Under the pieces are notes generated by a model. The model worked only from the letters and a program-made list of their open reading frames with translations. It was not told the DNA's origin and searched no databases. The position numbers and the translations under genes are program-made. Of a DNA stretch of 64,000 nt, positions 45,761 to 55,482 are shown one piece after another. Source of the stretch: an uncultured Clostridia bacterium (lineage in GTDB: Bacteria; Bacillota; Clostridia; Oscillospirales; Oscillospiraceae); NCBI GenBank assembly GCA_947170435.1, contig CAMVTO010000009.1, positions 1-64,000 on the forward strand, in the 5' to 3' direction. How positions within the stretch are numbered: position 1 is the first letter of the stretch; every line of letters starts with the position of its first letter.

Positions 45761-46882
45761 CTAGTGCCGCGCGCTGAAGATCGCGCGCAGCTGCTCTGAT
45801 AAAGTGATTCTTTTGACCGGCTCCGCCGCCGGCACCGCAGACGCCGCCACCAGCGGCACGCTTCCAAGCTCCGCGCCGTCCAACAGCACGCGGAGCGTGC
45901 CCAGCGGCTGCATCGCGCTAACGGGCGCCGTCACTGTCTCCGGCGCATCCACGCACAGCGTCAGCGAATCGTCTGGCGCGATCGCGCAGGAAAACGTCTC
46001 CGCCGCGACCAGCGGTACAGCGCTCACCGCGCCGCCTTGCACCGTACACATTGAATAGGCTTTGCCGCGCTGTACGGCTCTCTCCGCCCGATACTGCGAA
46101 AAGCCGTAGTCATAGAGCGCCCTGTGGTCATCCCAGTCGCTGCTGTCATGCAGTGTGACGGCGACAAGGCGCAATCCGTCGCGCTCGGCACAGGTCACCA
46201 GCGTGCGCCCGGCGGTGCCGGTGTACCCGGTCTTCCCGCCGACGCAGCCCTCCACCGCGCCGAGCAGCTTATTGTGATTTTTCATGGTGCGCACGCCCGC
46301 CTTTACTGTCCGCGCCGAAACGATCTGCGCGAACGTCGGGTCGTCCATGGCGCACGCCATCAGCCGCGCCATATCAAGCGCGCAGGAATAGTGTCCCTTG
46401 GCGTCCAGCCCGCTGGGATTTGCAAACGCTGTGTGCGTCATCCCCAGCACCGCGGCAGTGTCGTTCATGCGCTGCACAAACGCCGCCGTACCGCCGTCGC
46501 CGCCGCAGTAGTCCGCGATGCACTCCGCCGCGTCGTTGCCAGAAGGCAGCATCAGCCCGTAGAGCAGCTCCTCCATCGTGAGCGTTTCGCCCTCCTCAAG
46601 GTACATGGACGAGCCTTCCTTGAGATGCTCGCGCTTGACCGTCACCACGTCGGTGAGTCGGCTCATGCGCAGGGCGGTCAGCGCGGTCATGATCTTCGTG
46701 GTGCTGGCGATGGGCAGCTCATCGGTCTCCTTCTGTGCGAGCAGCACGCGTCCACTGTCCGCGTCCAGCAGCACATAGGCGGACGCGGAAACCGCCGGCG
46801 CAGCGTCACAGGGGACGCAGAGCGCCAGCGTAACGCAGGCAAGGACCAGACATAACAATCTACGCGCGGTGCAGGGCATCAA
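45761..46882 (-). CDS. dacF: D-alanyl-D-alanine carboxypeptidase
   Basis: Signal peptide; PIASTTKIMTALTAL (SxxK), PSGNDAAE (SxN), GGKTGYTGTAG (KTG). Confidence 0.92.
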   Translation of the reverse strand: MMPCTARRLLCLVLACVTLALCVPCDAAPAVSASAYVLLDADSGRVLLAQKETDELPIASTTKIMTALTALRMSRLTDVVTVKREHLKEGSSMYLEEGETLTMEELLYGLMLPSGNDAAECIADYCGGDGGTAAFVQRMNDTAAVLGMTHTAFANPSGLDAKGHYSCALDMARLMACAMDDPTFAQIVSARTVKAGVRTMKNHNKLLGAVEGCVGGKTGYTGTAGRTLVTCAERDGLRLVAVTLHDSSDWDDHRALYDYGFSQYRAERAVQRGKAYSMCTVQGGAVSAVPLVAAETFSCAIAPDDSLTLCVDAPETVTAPVSAMQPLGTLRVLLDGAELGSVPLVAASAVPAAEPVKRITLSEQLRAIFSARH

Positions 46883-46928
46883 ACCACTCCTTTTTCACAA
46901 GTAGTGATAGTATGCCCCGCCTGACGCA

Positions 46929-47318
46929 TCAATAGATGCCTTTTTCTTCCTTTTTCTTGGCGATATAGCCGTCCACGCGATCCATGACCTCCGGTACCAT
47001 GTCCAGGATGCGATCCACCGGACCCATGGACGGCACCGCCACCGGCACCACGCGGGTCACACCGTCCTTGATGATGAGAAAGCTGACCGGATCAATCTTG
47101 ACGCCCGCCGCGCCCGCGCCGCCGAACTTGTCCACGGTCTTGCCGTAGTCGCTGCCGCCGGTGCCGAAGCCGAAGCTGACGCGGGAAATGGGGATCACCG
47201 TCACGCCGTCCGGCGTGGTGATCGGCTCGCCGATGATGGAGTTGGTGTCCACCATCTCGCGGATCTTGGTCATGGTGGTCTCCATGAGTTCGCTCAAGGG
47301 CTTGTTTTCGTTTGCCAT
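46929..47318 (-). CDS. ytfJ: GerW family sporulation protein
   Basis: MREMVDTNSIIGEPITTPDGVTVIPISRVSFGFGTGGSDY pattern typical of GerW/YtfJ. Confidence 0.92.
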   Translation of the reverse strand: MANENKPLSELMETTMTKIREMVDTNSIIGEPITTPDGVTVIPISRVSFGFGTGGSDYGKTVDKFGGAGAAGVKIDPVSFLIIKDGVTRVVPVAVPSMGPVDRILDMVPEVMDRVDGYIAKKKEEKGIY

Positions 47319-47333
47319 AGTCATTCTCCCTTC

Positions 47334-48023
47334 TTATGCGCTCTTTTGTTCGGTGTCGTTGGTATTCTTCTCCGGCGCAGCCCGATGTGCGGGCGCGTCG
47401 TGCTTGTGCGCTTTCTTGAACCGCAGGAACCATTTTCCCAGCGGAAGAATCAACGTAAAGGCAATCGCAAACAGATCGCCCAGCCGCAGTGATACGCCAA
47501 GCGTACCCACCGCCATCGGAAGCTCCCGTTCGTAGTCTATGCGCAGGTGGATACCCGGATCGGGCACGTCGAAGGTCTCCTCTACCTTCGGCATCAGCGC
47601 GAACACAGCCGCGTTCAGCGCGCCAAACAGCACCGCCGTATCCGCAGGATCGTAAGTGCCGACGGTGACGGTCACGTCGAGCGGGTCGATGCGTGTTCTG
47701 CGGCACGCCCGGCGCGCTGTCGCGCGCAGCGCGGCAAGCGCCGTCTCCAGCAGGTCAAGGATGTCGTCCAGCGTAGGTTTCGGGATAGAGAGTGCCTTCT
47801 TTGGCTTTTTCTCCTTTGGTTCTTCCTCCGTGGCCTTCTCTTCCTTGGGAGGCTTCTCCTTCTTTGGCTTTTTTTCTTTTCCCGGGAAAACCGTCAGCTT
47901 CAGCACGCCCAGGCGCAGCCGCACGCGCAGTTCTTCCCCAAAGGAGACGACCGCGCCGAGGCGCAGAAAGCCCAGCAGCAGAAAAATCAGCAGAATGATG
48001 CCGATGATCTTCAGCGCCGTCAT
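47334..48023 (-). CDS. DUF2953 domain protein
   Basis: N-terminal TM, basic/acidic linker, VTVGTYDPADTAVLFGALNAAVFAL, DYERELP; located between scpB and ytfJ. Confidence 0.75.
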   Translation of the reverse strand: MTALKIIGIILLIFLLLGFLRLGAVVSFGEELRVRLRLGVLKLTVFPGKEKKPKKEKPPKEEKATEEEPKEKKPKKALSIPKPTLDDILDLLETALAALRATARRACRRTRIDPLDVTVTVGTYDPADTAVLFGALNAAVFALMPKVEETFDVPDPGIHLRIDYERELPMAVGTLGVSLRLGDLFAIAFTLILPLGKWFLRFKKAHKHDAPAHRAAPEKNTNDTEQKSA

Positions 48024-48051
48024 GGCAGCCGCCTCCTCTCAACGTGGTATC

Positions 48052-48726
48052 TTATCCATTCAGGTCGTCCAGCGTGGTCTGATCCGCGTCCTCCGGTTCC
48101 TCCGGCAGTTCCTCGGTCTCGGATGCGCCTGCGGGCTCGCTCTCGGCCAGCTCTCCCGAAAGGTCGGGCGCGCCTCCGACGCCGATACGCAGCTGACCGT
48201 CCGCCTCGATGCCCGGCATCTCCGGCAGCTCCTCCAGCGAGCCAAGATGGAACACGCGCAGGAACTCCTTGGTCGTGCGATACAGGTGGGGCCGTCCCGG
48301 CACCTGCAGACGCCCGCACTCCTCGATGAGCTTGCGCTCAAGCAGCAGGCTCATGGTGTAGGAGCTGTCCACGCCGCGCACCTGATCGACGTAGGCGCGA
48401 GTGGTGGGCTGGTAGTAGGCGATGATCGTCAGCACCTCCAGCGCGGGCTGAGACAGCTTCGCGCTCTTGCGAATCTCAAACGCCTTGCGGATCACATCCG
48501 CATAGTCCGGCGCGGAGCAGAGCTGCCAGCTCTGATCCATTCGCGTCAGGCGCACGCCGCGGCGGTTGTAGGCATAGTGGTCACCCAGTTTTTGCAGCAG
48601 CGTCTCTGCCGTGTCTTTATCCAAATCCAGCGCGAGGCAGATGCGGTCGATGTGCACCGGTTCGCCGGAGGCGAAGAGGATCGCCTCCATCGCCGCCTCA
48701 AGCTCTCGTAAATCCATAGAAGCCAA
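48052..48726 (-). CDS. scpB: Segregation and condensation protein B
   Basis: LEAAMEAILFASGEPVHIDRI...ALEVLTIIAYYQPTTRAYVDQVRGVDS. Confidence 0.94.
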   Translation of the reverse strand: MASMDLRELEAAMEAILFASGEPVHIDRICLALDLDKDTAETLLQKLGDHYAYNRRGVRLTRMDQSWQLCSAPDYADVIRKAFEIRKSAKLSQPALEVLTIIAYYQPTTRAYVDQVRGVDSSYTMSLLLERKLIEECGRLQVPGRPHLYRTTKEFLRVFHLGSLEELPEMPGIEADGQLRIGVGGAPDLSGELAESEPAGASETEELPEEPEDADQTTLDDLNG

Positions 48727-48738
48727 CTTGATTTCTCC

Positions 48739-49527
48739 TTACAGCGCCAGCGTCTCCGGCGCGTCCTTATCATAGTCCACCGTGCAGTCAGTGTCCGAGC
48801 CCGCGAGCCGGATCACCTTCGCCTTGCACAGCTCCAGCACGGCGATGAACGTTGCCACCACCTCACTGCGCGTGCGGCTGCCACGAAACAGCAGCAAAAA
48901 CCGCGTGATGCCGAAGCCCTTGAGCCGGTCGATGATCTCGTGCGCCTTGTCCGCCACCGAGTACGGCTCTCGCTTGACAATCTCATTGAACGCGCCGCGA
49001 TCCGGCGGCGCCATGCGTTCGGAGCGATCCACCACGGCGTTCATCGCACCCAGCAGATCCTCCGGCGCGTGATCGTACTCGTACACCGCCCCAGGCTCCG
49101 CCGTGGTCTCCGGCGGACGGGTCATGGTGTTGCGCCCGAACTCGCTCAGCGCTGCCATGGTCTCCGTCAGCATCTTGACGCGCAGATAGGTGTCCTTCTG
49201 CTGGCGCTCCTGCAAGGCGCTGATGAGCTCGTCCATCTCGTTTTTCGCTTCCTCATCCTCTACGGACACCAGCATGCGGGACTTGATAAACATCAGGTGC
49301 GAGGCCATGATGATGAACTCGCTCGCCACATCCAGATCCAGTTTCTTGCGCTGCTCGATGTAGGCAAGATACTGGTCGAGGATCAGCGAGATCGAGATGT
49401 TCTGAATTTCAATTTTGTTCTTGGAGAGCAGAAACAGGATCAGATCGAGCGGACCTTCAAAGTCCTGCAGCTGTTCCTCATTGCGCTCCTGCACCACGCT
49501 CTCCAGCTTGAAAATGGGATTGTCCAT
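48739..49527 (-). CDS. scpA: Segregation and condensation protein A
   Basis: FEGPLDLILFLLSKNKIEIQNISISLILDQYLAYIEQ...DLDVASEFIIMASHLMFIKSRMLV. Confidence 0.95.
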   Translation of the reverse strand: MDNPIFKLESVVQERNEEQLQDFEGPLDLILFLLSKNKIEIQNISISLILDQYLAYIEQRKKLDLDVASEFIIMASHLMFIKSRMLVSVEDEEAKNEMDELISALQERQQKDTYLRVKMLTETMAALSEFGRNTMTRPPETTAEPGAVYEYDHAPEDLLGAMNAVVDRSERMAPPDRGAFNEIVKREPYSVADKAHEIIDRLKGFGITRFLLLFRGSRTRSEVVATFIAVLELCKAKVIRLAGSDTDCTVDYDKDAPETLAL

Positions 49528-49536
49528 GAATCGTCC

Positions 49537-50235
49537 TCAGGTAAAGATCAGATTGACCAACGCGTTGTAAACGCCGCTGACCGCGCGGCCCAGAAAACCA
49601 TCCAGCGCGCCGAAGAAGATCAGCGCATAGAGAAGCATCACGCCGTAACGCTCATAATACATGAGCTTTTCGTACGCCGCGTCCGGCAGCACAGCAAAAA
49701 GCACCTTGGAGCCGTCCAGCGGCGAGATGGGAAGCAGATTAAAGACGCCGAGGCCCACGTTCATCTGCGCCAGCAGCAGCAAAAAGCCGTAAAACCAGCC
49801 CCACGCCGCCGTGTCCGCCGGGCCGTAGAGCACCGCCTTCGCCCCCAGCAGCGCAAGGAACGCAAAGACCAGGTTCGATACCGGCCCTGCCAACGCGGTG
49901 AGCGCCATACCCTGCTTGGGGTGCTTGAAATAACGCATATCCACCGGCACGGGCTTTGCCCAGCCGAAGCCAAGCGTCAGCATTGCCGCAAGCCCCAGCC
50001 AGTCAATGTGGTGCAGCAGGTTGAGGCTCAAGCGGTGCATAGACTTCGCCGTGGGGTCGCCCAGCGCGTAGGCGGTCAGACCGTGACAGGTTTCGTGCAC
50101 CGTCAGGCACAGCAGCACCGCCATGAGTCGCAGCGCCGCGCGAAGCATCGCCGTGGTGTCCAGCGCGTTCCAAAAATTCACAAAAGCGTCCAACGCAGTT
50201 TCTCCCGTGCCGCCGCGCAAGCTGTCGCACGGCAT
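49537..50235 (-). CDS. Site-2 protease family (M50) membrane metalloprotease
   Basis: TVHETCHGLTAYALGD (HExxH), LAGPVSNLVFA, NLLPISPLDGSKV. Confidence 0.9.
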   Translation of the reverse strand: MPCDSLRGGTGETALDAFVNFWNALDTTAMLRAALRLMAVLLCLTVHETCHGLTAYALGDPTAKSMHRLSLNLLHHIDWLGLAAMLTLGFGWAKPVPVDMRYFKHPKQGMALTALAGPVSNLVFAFLALLGAKAVLYGPADTAAWGWFYGFLLLLAQMNVGLGVFNLLPISPLDGSKVLFAVLPDAAYEKLMYYERYGVMLLYALIFFGALDGFLGRAVSGVYNALVNLIFT

Positions 50236-50360
50236 ACTTTAACTAAGTTAGTATATCATCCCCGGATTTCTTTTACAAGTCAATTCTGCAATTTTTCTTG
50301 CATATGACTTGCAAAAAAAAGCCGCGGCGACTGCCGCGGCCTTTTTTTGATGGGATTTGT

Positions 50361-51281
50361 TTACTTCTTGAGGCCGGCGAGCGTCGCGATCTCGTCCGCA
50401 ACGTTCTCCTGCTTCTTCTCGATGCCCTCGCCCTTTTCAAAGCGAACAGCGTCAACGAAAGTGACCTTGCCGCCAAGCGCCTTGGCAGCTTTCTCGGCAT
50501 ACTGCTCGACGCTGACGTCGCCGTCCTTGACAAACGCCTGCTGGAGCAGGCAGTTCTCGGAATAGAACTTATTCAGCTTGCCCTTGACGATGTTCTCCTT
50601 GACCTGCTGGGGCTTGGCAGCCATCTTCGGGTCGTTGTCCATCTGGGCGAGCATGATCTTCTTCTCTTCCTCGATGACCGCGTCCGTGACCTGGCTCTTG
50701 TCCCAGAAGCGGGGATTCAGCGCCGCGATCTGCATGGCCATGTCCTTGCCGATCTCGGTGGCGTCGATGCCACCCTCAACCTTGAGGTTGACGATGACGC
50801 CGATCTTGCCGCCGGCATGGATATAAGGCACGGAGGTGTTCTCCGCAAAGCGCGCAAAGCGGCGAACCTTGATGTTCTCGCCGATGACGAGCACCATCTC
50901 GTTCTGCTGCTCGAGCACGGTGCGCTCGCCGCCGTTGAACTGGCAGGCAAACAGTGCGTCGAGGTCGGCGGGATTCTCCTTCGCGACGGTCGCCGCGACG
51001 CCCTTGACAAAGTCCTGGAACTTCTCGTTCTTCCCAACGAAGTCGGTCTCGGCGTTGACCTCGACCGCGACGCCGATACCGTCGATAACGCCGGCGTAAG
51101 CCATGCCCTCGGCAGCGATGCGGCCGGCCTTCTTGGCGGAAGCCGCCATGCCCTTCTCACGCAGCCACTCAACGGCCTTATCCATGTCGCCATTGGATTC
51201 GGTGAGCGCCTTCTTGCAGTCCATCATGCCAACGCCGGTCATCTCGCGCAGCGTCTTGACATCCTGAGCGGTAAATGCCAT
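50361..51281 (-). CDS. tsf: Elongation factor Ts
   Basis: MAFTAQDVKTLREMTGVGMMDCKKALTESNGDMDKAVEWLREKG. Confidence 0.97.
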   Translation of the reverse strand: MAFTAQDVKTLREMTGVGMMDCKKALTESNGDMDKAVEWLREKGMAASAKKAGRIAAEGMAYAGVIDGIGVAVEVNAETDFVGKNEKFQDFVKGVAATVAKENPADLDALFACQFNGGERTVLEQQNEMVLVIGENIKVRRFARFAENTSVPYIHAGGKIGVIVNLKVEGGIDATEIGKDMAMQIAALNPRFWDKSQVTDAVIEEEKKIMLAQMDNDPKMAAKPQQVKENIVKGKLNKFYSENCLLQQAFVKDGDVSVEQYAEKAAKALGGKVTFVDAVRFEKGEGIEKKQENVADEIATLAGLKK

Positions 51282-51357
51282 TTTCTTGTCCTCCAAATTT
51301 TATTTATCAGAATCGTGAAAACGGAGCGAGGCTTTGCCCCGCCCCGTCAAAGTGCAA

Positions 51358-52101
51358 TTAGGCTTCCGCCTCGGCTTCGCCCTCGGCCTTCTCAGCCACG
51401 GCGTCCTCCATGACCTCGCCCTGCTTGCCTTCGATCATGGCGTTGGCCATGACGCCGGCGATGAGCTTGATGGCGCGGATGGCGTCATCGTTGCCGGGGA
51501 TCGGGTAGTCGATCTCGTCGGGGTCGCAGTTGGTGTCCGCGATGGCGACGACGGGAATACCCAGCTTGTGAGCCTCAGCGATGGCGTTGCGCTCCTTGCG
51601 TGTGTCGACGATGAACAGTGCGCCGGGGAGACGATTCATCTCCTTGACGCCGCCGAGGTACTTCTCGAGCTTCTCGATCTCGCCCATATGCTTCATGACT
51701 TCCTTCTTGGGCAGCATATCGAAGGTGCCGTCCTCCTGCATGCGCTTGAGCTGGTTGAGACGGTCCACGCGGGTACGCATGGTCTTGAAGTTGGTCATCA
51801 TGCCGCCGAGCCAGCGGGCGTTGACATAGTACATGTTGCAGCGCAGCGCCTCGTCCTTGATGGCCTCCTGCGCCTGCTTCTTGGTACCGACGAACAGCAG
51901 GGTCTTGCCCTCCTCGGACAGGCCGCGCACGAAAGCATATGCCTCCTCAAGCTTCTTGACGGTCTTCTGCAGGTCGATGATATAAATGCCGTTGCGCTCC
52001 GTATAGATATAGGGAGCCATCTTGGGGTTCCAGCGACGGGTCTGATGACCGAAGTGGACGCCTGCTTCGAGCAGGGCTTTCATGGATACGACGTTTGCCA
52101 T
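51358..52101 (-). CDS. rpsB: 30S ribosomal protein S2
   Basis: [49 protein letters not shown]. Confidence 0.97.
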   Translation of the reverse strand: MANVVSMKALLEAGVHFGHQTRRWNPKMAPYIYTERNGIYIIDLQKTVKKLEEAYAFVRGLSEEGKTLLFVGTKKQAQEAIKDEALRCNMYYVNARWLGGMMTNFKTMRTRVDRLNQLKRMQEDGTFDMLPKKEVMKHMGEIEKLEKYLGGVKEMNRLPGALFIVDTRKERNAIAEAHKLGIPVVAIADTNCDPDEIDYPIPGNDDAIRAIKLIAGVMANAMIEGKQGEVMEDAVAEKAEGEAEAEA

Positions 52102-52254
52102 TGTTTGTTTCTCCTTTTGTTTTTGTTTTACCCTCCGGAAACTTCGCACTCTCCCCCGACCCTTGCGGGCAACCGGCGAAAAGTCCGTCTCCGTGCGGAA
52201 TGCCCTGATAGATTATCACATCATTTCAGGGATTGCAAGCATATTTTTGACGAT

Positions 52255-52545
52255 TTACCATCTTTTTTTGCCGCGTCTTGGCGGCGGCGCCCCATCACCG
52301 CGGTGCGGAAACGTATGCTCGATGAGGATCACGTCGTCCCCGATGCGTTTGATGCATCGCCACGGTATGTAGTATTCCTCGCCCCGTCCCAGCAGGCCGA
52401 AGAGCTTGAGCGGCCCCGGCACGATGATCGCCGTAATCTCCCCCTCCGGGATACGCAAATCGAGGTCGCCGACGTATCCGAGCCGGCAGCCGTCGCTGAT
52501 ATTGATGACCTCCTTGCAGCGGAGGTCGGTGAAGCGCTGATCCAT
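52255..52545 (-). CDS. YlmC/YmxH family (PRC-barrel-like) sporulation protein
   Basis: MDQRFTDLRCKEVINISDGCRLGYVGDLDLRIPEGEITAIIVPG; divergent from sigG. Confidence 0.88.
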   Translation of the reverse strand: MDQRFTDLRCKEVINISDGCRLGYVGDLDLRIPEGEITAIIVPGPLKLFGLLGRGEEYYIPWRCIKRIGDDVILIEHTFPHRGDGAPPPRRGKKRW

Positions 52546-52714
52546 AATAATCACCCGCTCCATCCTATGCGTACAGCAGGACGTCCGATGATATTTTCCG
52601 AGTTGGGCATGAATTGTGCATATCCACGCAGAGGGGAGGAGCACATCGTCCCTGTTTTCCGAAAAAATCCATCGAAAGCCATCGAAAAGATAAAAATATA
52701 TCCGTCTCGTCGTC

Positions 52715-52743
52715 GTATGTTTCTCTGCCACAAGGAAAAAATA
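52715..52743 (+). promoter_or_regulatory. Sigma-F-like promoter of sigG
   Basis: GTATG (52715-52719), 14 nt, GGAAAAAATA (52734-52743), which fits GGNNANAHTR at every defined position. Confidence 0.55.
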
Positions 52744-52772
52744 GAAACATCAACGACGCAGGAGGCGGTTTC

Positions 52773-53543
52773 ATTTTAGGTAAGGTTGAATTGTGCGGCG
52801 TCAACACGTCGAAGCTCCCGACGCTCTCCGCTGCGGAGATGGATGCGCTGTTCCTGCGCGCGAAGGATGGCGACGAGCAGGCGCGGGAACGTCTGGTGGA
52901 GGGCAATCTGCGGCTGGTGCTGTCCGTCATCCAGCGCTTTGCCGGGCGCGGCGAAAACGCCGACGATCTCTTTCAAGTCGGCTGCGTAGGGCTGATCAAA
53001 GCCATAGATCACTTCGACGTCAGCCAGGGGGTGCGGTTCTCCACTTACGGGGTGCCTATGATTGTGGGCGAACTGCGCAGATACCTGCGGGACAACAGCT
53101 CCATTCGCGTGTCCCGAAGCGTACGGGACACAGCGTACCGTGTCTTGCAGGCGCGGGAAAAGCTTCAGCGCGAGAGCCAGCGAGAGCCAACGGTGGAGCA
53201 GATTGCCAAGGAGCTTGACATTCCCCGCGAGGAGGTCATCATGGCAATGGATGCGGTAGTAGACCCCGTGTCCCTCTCCGAGCCTGTGTACTCCGACGGC
53301 GGCGACGCCGTCACGGTCATGGATCAGGTGCGCGACACGAAAAACACCGACGAGGACTGGCTGGAGCGCATCGCGCTCAAGGACGCCATGGCGCGGCTCA
53401 CGCCCCGCGAGCGGCGGATCCTGGCGCTGCGCTTTTCCGAGGGTAAGACCCAGATGGAGGTATCCAGCGAGATCGGCATCTCGCAGGCTCAGGTGTCACG
53501 ACTGGAAAAGAACGCCATCAAAGCCATCAAAAAACAGATCTGA
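52773..53543 (+). CDS. sigG: RNA polymerase sporulation sigma factor SigG (probable ATT start)
   Basis: (I/M)LGKVELCGVNTSKLPTLSAAEMDALFLRAKDGDEQARERLVEGNLRLVLSVIQRF...; AGGAGG at 52760-52765, 7 nt before in-frame ATT 52773; no ATG/GTG nearby in frame. Confidence 0.85.
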   Translation: MLGKVELCGVNTSKLPTLSAAEMDALFLRAKDGDEQARERLVEGNLRLVLSVIQRFAGRGENADDLFQVGCVGLIKAIDHFDVSQGVRFSTYGVPMIVGELRRYLRDNSSIRVSRSVRDTAYRVLQAREKLQRESQREPTVEQIAKELDIPREEVIMAMDAVVDPVSLSEPVYSDGGDAVTVMDQVRDTKNTDEDWLERIALKDAMARLTPRERRILALRFSEGKTQMEVSSEIGISQAQVSRLEKNAIKAIKKQI

Positions 53544-53549
53544 GCAAAA

Positions 53550-53580
53550 AACGGCGGACAGGGAATCCTGTCCGCCATGA
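53550..53580 (+). terminator. Terminator downstream of sigG
   Basis: GCGGACAGG-gaat-CCTGTCCGC. Confidence 0.55.
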
Positions 53581-53692
53581 TTTTGCCGTCGCTGATGGCT
53601 TCGTAAGTCTAAGCGGATGTTCTGATGCAGATATCCGCTGTCCGCAGCTTTCCGGCACAAGCGTCCCGCGTGTCAGGATAGGGTCGCCGCCA

Positions 53693-54424
53693 TCACGCGA
53701 TGGACAGCTTCCCGATCTTAGCAGATGTATCGGTCCCGAGCACTGCCTGCTTGTAATAGGCGCCGTACTTTGAAAAGGACTCGGAAACGATATGATGCTC
53801 CGACAGCAGACGCGCCAACCACAGCGGTGCCGCGCCGGGAATCTTGATCTCCATCAGGATGCGGTCGTCTCCCAGAATGGGTTCGCCATAGTCCCCTGCC
53901 CGCAAATCTACGTTGTAATCGCGCCAGCGCAGGTTTCGATCAAAGGTGATGCGCAGCTCGTCGTTGTCGATGCCCGCGTAAGCCTCGCGGTCGTAGGCAA
54001 TGTAGACGGCGGGTGTGGGATGATAAAACTGCATGAACCATTCGATCTCGTGACTGATCTGACTCCGCACAGGAGCTATACCGCCCCGAAGCCACACATC
54101 CGCCTCCTTGGCCGTCATGGTCACACGGCGCTTATAAACCACACCGTCGAACTTCTTCTTGATCTCGACGAACACAAGACCGTCGTCCCCCGGCACACCG
54201 TAGCTTCGCACACGGAGTTTTTCCTTGTAAACCGGTTTTTCCAGCGAAGTGCGAATCAGTTCATAGTCCGCAGTGTCAAAATAGACATTGCCGATGGTAT
54301 AACGCGGATGCTCGTCGGGACGCATGTGAAACGCCATCCCGAGGATCATCGCCCGGTATTGCTCCGGCGTGAGCATATATTTCTTCTCGTATCGTTTAAA
54401 ACAGCTTTGAATGCCGCTCATCAT
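53693..54424 (-). CDS. VTC-domain (polyphosphate polymerase-like) protein
   Basis: CFKRYEKKYMLTPEQYRAMILGM...YTIGNVYFDTADYELIRTSLEKPVYKEKLRVRSYG...VFVEIKKKFDGVVYKRRV...EIKIPGAAPLW. Confidence 0.85.
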   Translation of the reverse strand: MMSGIQSCFKRYEKKYMLTPEQYRAMILGMAFHMRPDEHPRYTIGNVYFDTADYELIRTSLEKPVYKEKLRVRSYGVPGDDGLVFVEIKKKFDGVVYKRRVTMTAKEADVWLRGGIAPVRSQISHEIEWFMQFYHPTPAVYIAYDREAYAGIDNDELRITFDRNLRWRDYNVDLRAGDYGEPILGDDRILMEIKIPGAAPLWLARLLSEHHIVSESFSKYGAYYKQAVLGTDTSAKIGKLSIA

Positions 54425-54569
54425 ACAGCCTCCTTTGGGGCGGCGACTATCCGCGCCGCCCTCTGTTATCTTCTTCGGAGGCCGTATATGTTTTTTTGGG
54501 GTCGCAGATCAAAAAAGTAGCCGAATGGTATGAACGGAATCGTCAAAACGGACAACAGGCAAATGTCCC

Positions 54570-55445
54570 CTACTTATCCCGCTCCTCCATGATGGTTATC
54601 AGTTCCTGCCGCATGGCGTCCAGCGGAGCACACTCGCCGTCCGTCCACAGCTGGATTTGACGCAACCCCTGATAGAGAGACATGTCGAGGCCGTTGATGG
54701 TCTTGCAGCCGACCTCCTTCGCCTCACGCAGAAAGCGCGTCTCAGGCGGATTGTAAGTGGCATCAAAGCAGATGTGCTCGGGCTTGAGAAACCTTTTGTC
54801 CACGCAGGTGGAGTCCTCCTTGCCGCTCATACCGGCGCCGGTGAGATTCAGCACGATGTCGCTCTCCGCAAGGGCCTTGGCGACAGCCGCCTCATCAGCG
54901 GCGCGCACAGGAATGCAAACACCGGGATAATACTCCTCCAGTTCCTTGCACAGCTCCTCACAGGCGGCGGAGCGGGAACAGATATAGATGCGCTTTGCGC
55001 CTTCATCCGCCAACTCAACGCAAACGCTGCGGCCGGTGCCGCCCGCGCCGAAGGAGAACATGGTCTTGCCCTTGATGCGGCAGCCCTCCTCCTTCAGGGA
55101 GCGCAGTGCGCCGTAACCGTCGGTGTTATAGCCAACCAGGAGGCCGGCTGCCGTTTTGACGACCGTGTTGCTCGAGCCAATTTTTCTGCACAGAGGATCG
55201 AAGTCATCAAGATATTTCATGACCTCAACCTTGCAGGGTTTGGTGACCGCGCAGCCCTTGAAGCCCGGCATATACCGGATGCCGTTCATAATCTCACCCA
55301 GATGCTCGTTGTCCGCTTCCGTGTATAAATAGACCATGTTGCAATGCGAGGCCTCGTAGCCCGCATTCTGCATCCGCGCCGCGAAGGACTGGCCCAGCGG
55401 CTTGCCGATCAGCGTGACAAATCTTGTATTAACGTCAATTTTCAC
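54570..55445 (-). CDS. aroE: Shikimate dehydrogenase family protein
   Basis: TLIGKPLGQSFAARMQNAGYEA...GCAVTKPCKVEVM...GYNTDGYGALRSLKEE...FSFGAGGTGRSVCVELADEGAKRIYICSRS. Confidence 0.85.
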   Translation of the reverse strand: MKIDVNTRFVTLIGKPLGQSFAARMQNAGYEASHCNMVYLYTEADNEHLGEIMNGIRYMPGFKGCAVTKPCKVEVMKYLDDFDPLCRKIGSSNTVVKTAAGLLVGYNTDGYGALRSLKEEGCRIKGKTMFSFGAGGTGRSVCVELADEGAKRIYICSRSAACEELCKELEEYYPGVCIPVRAADEAAVAKALAESDIVLNLTGAGMSGKEDSTCVDKRFLKPEHICFDATYNPPETRFLREAKEVGCKTINGLDMSLYQGLRQIQLWTDGECAPLDAMRQELITIMEERDK

Positions 55446-55482
55446 AGGCTGCTCTCCTTGCTCAAGGGTTTTCTGTTTGATT

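Noticed and set aside
52614-53543. sigG start at ATG 52614 from the ORF track
   Set aside because: It adds ~53 residues without homology, has no suitable RBS and lies upstream of the predicted sigma-F-type promoter.
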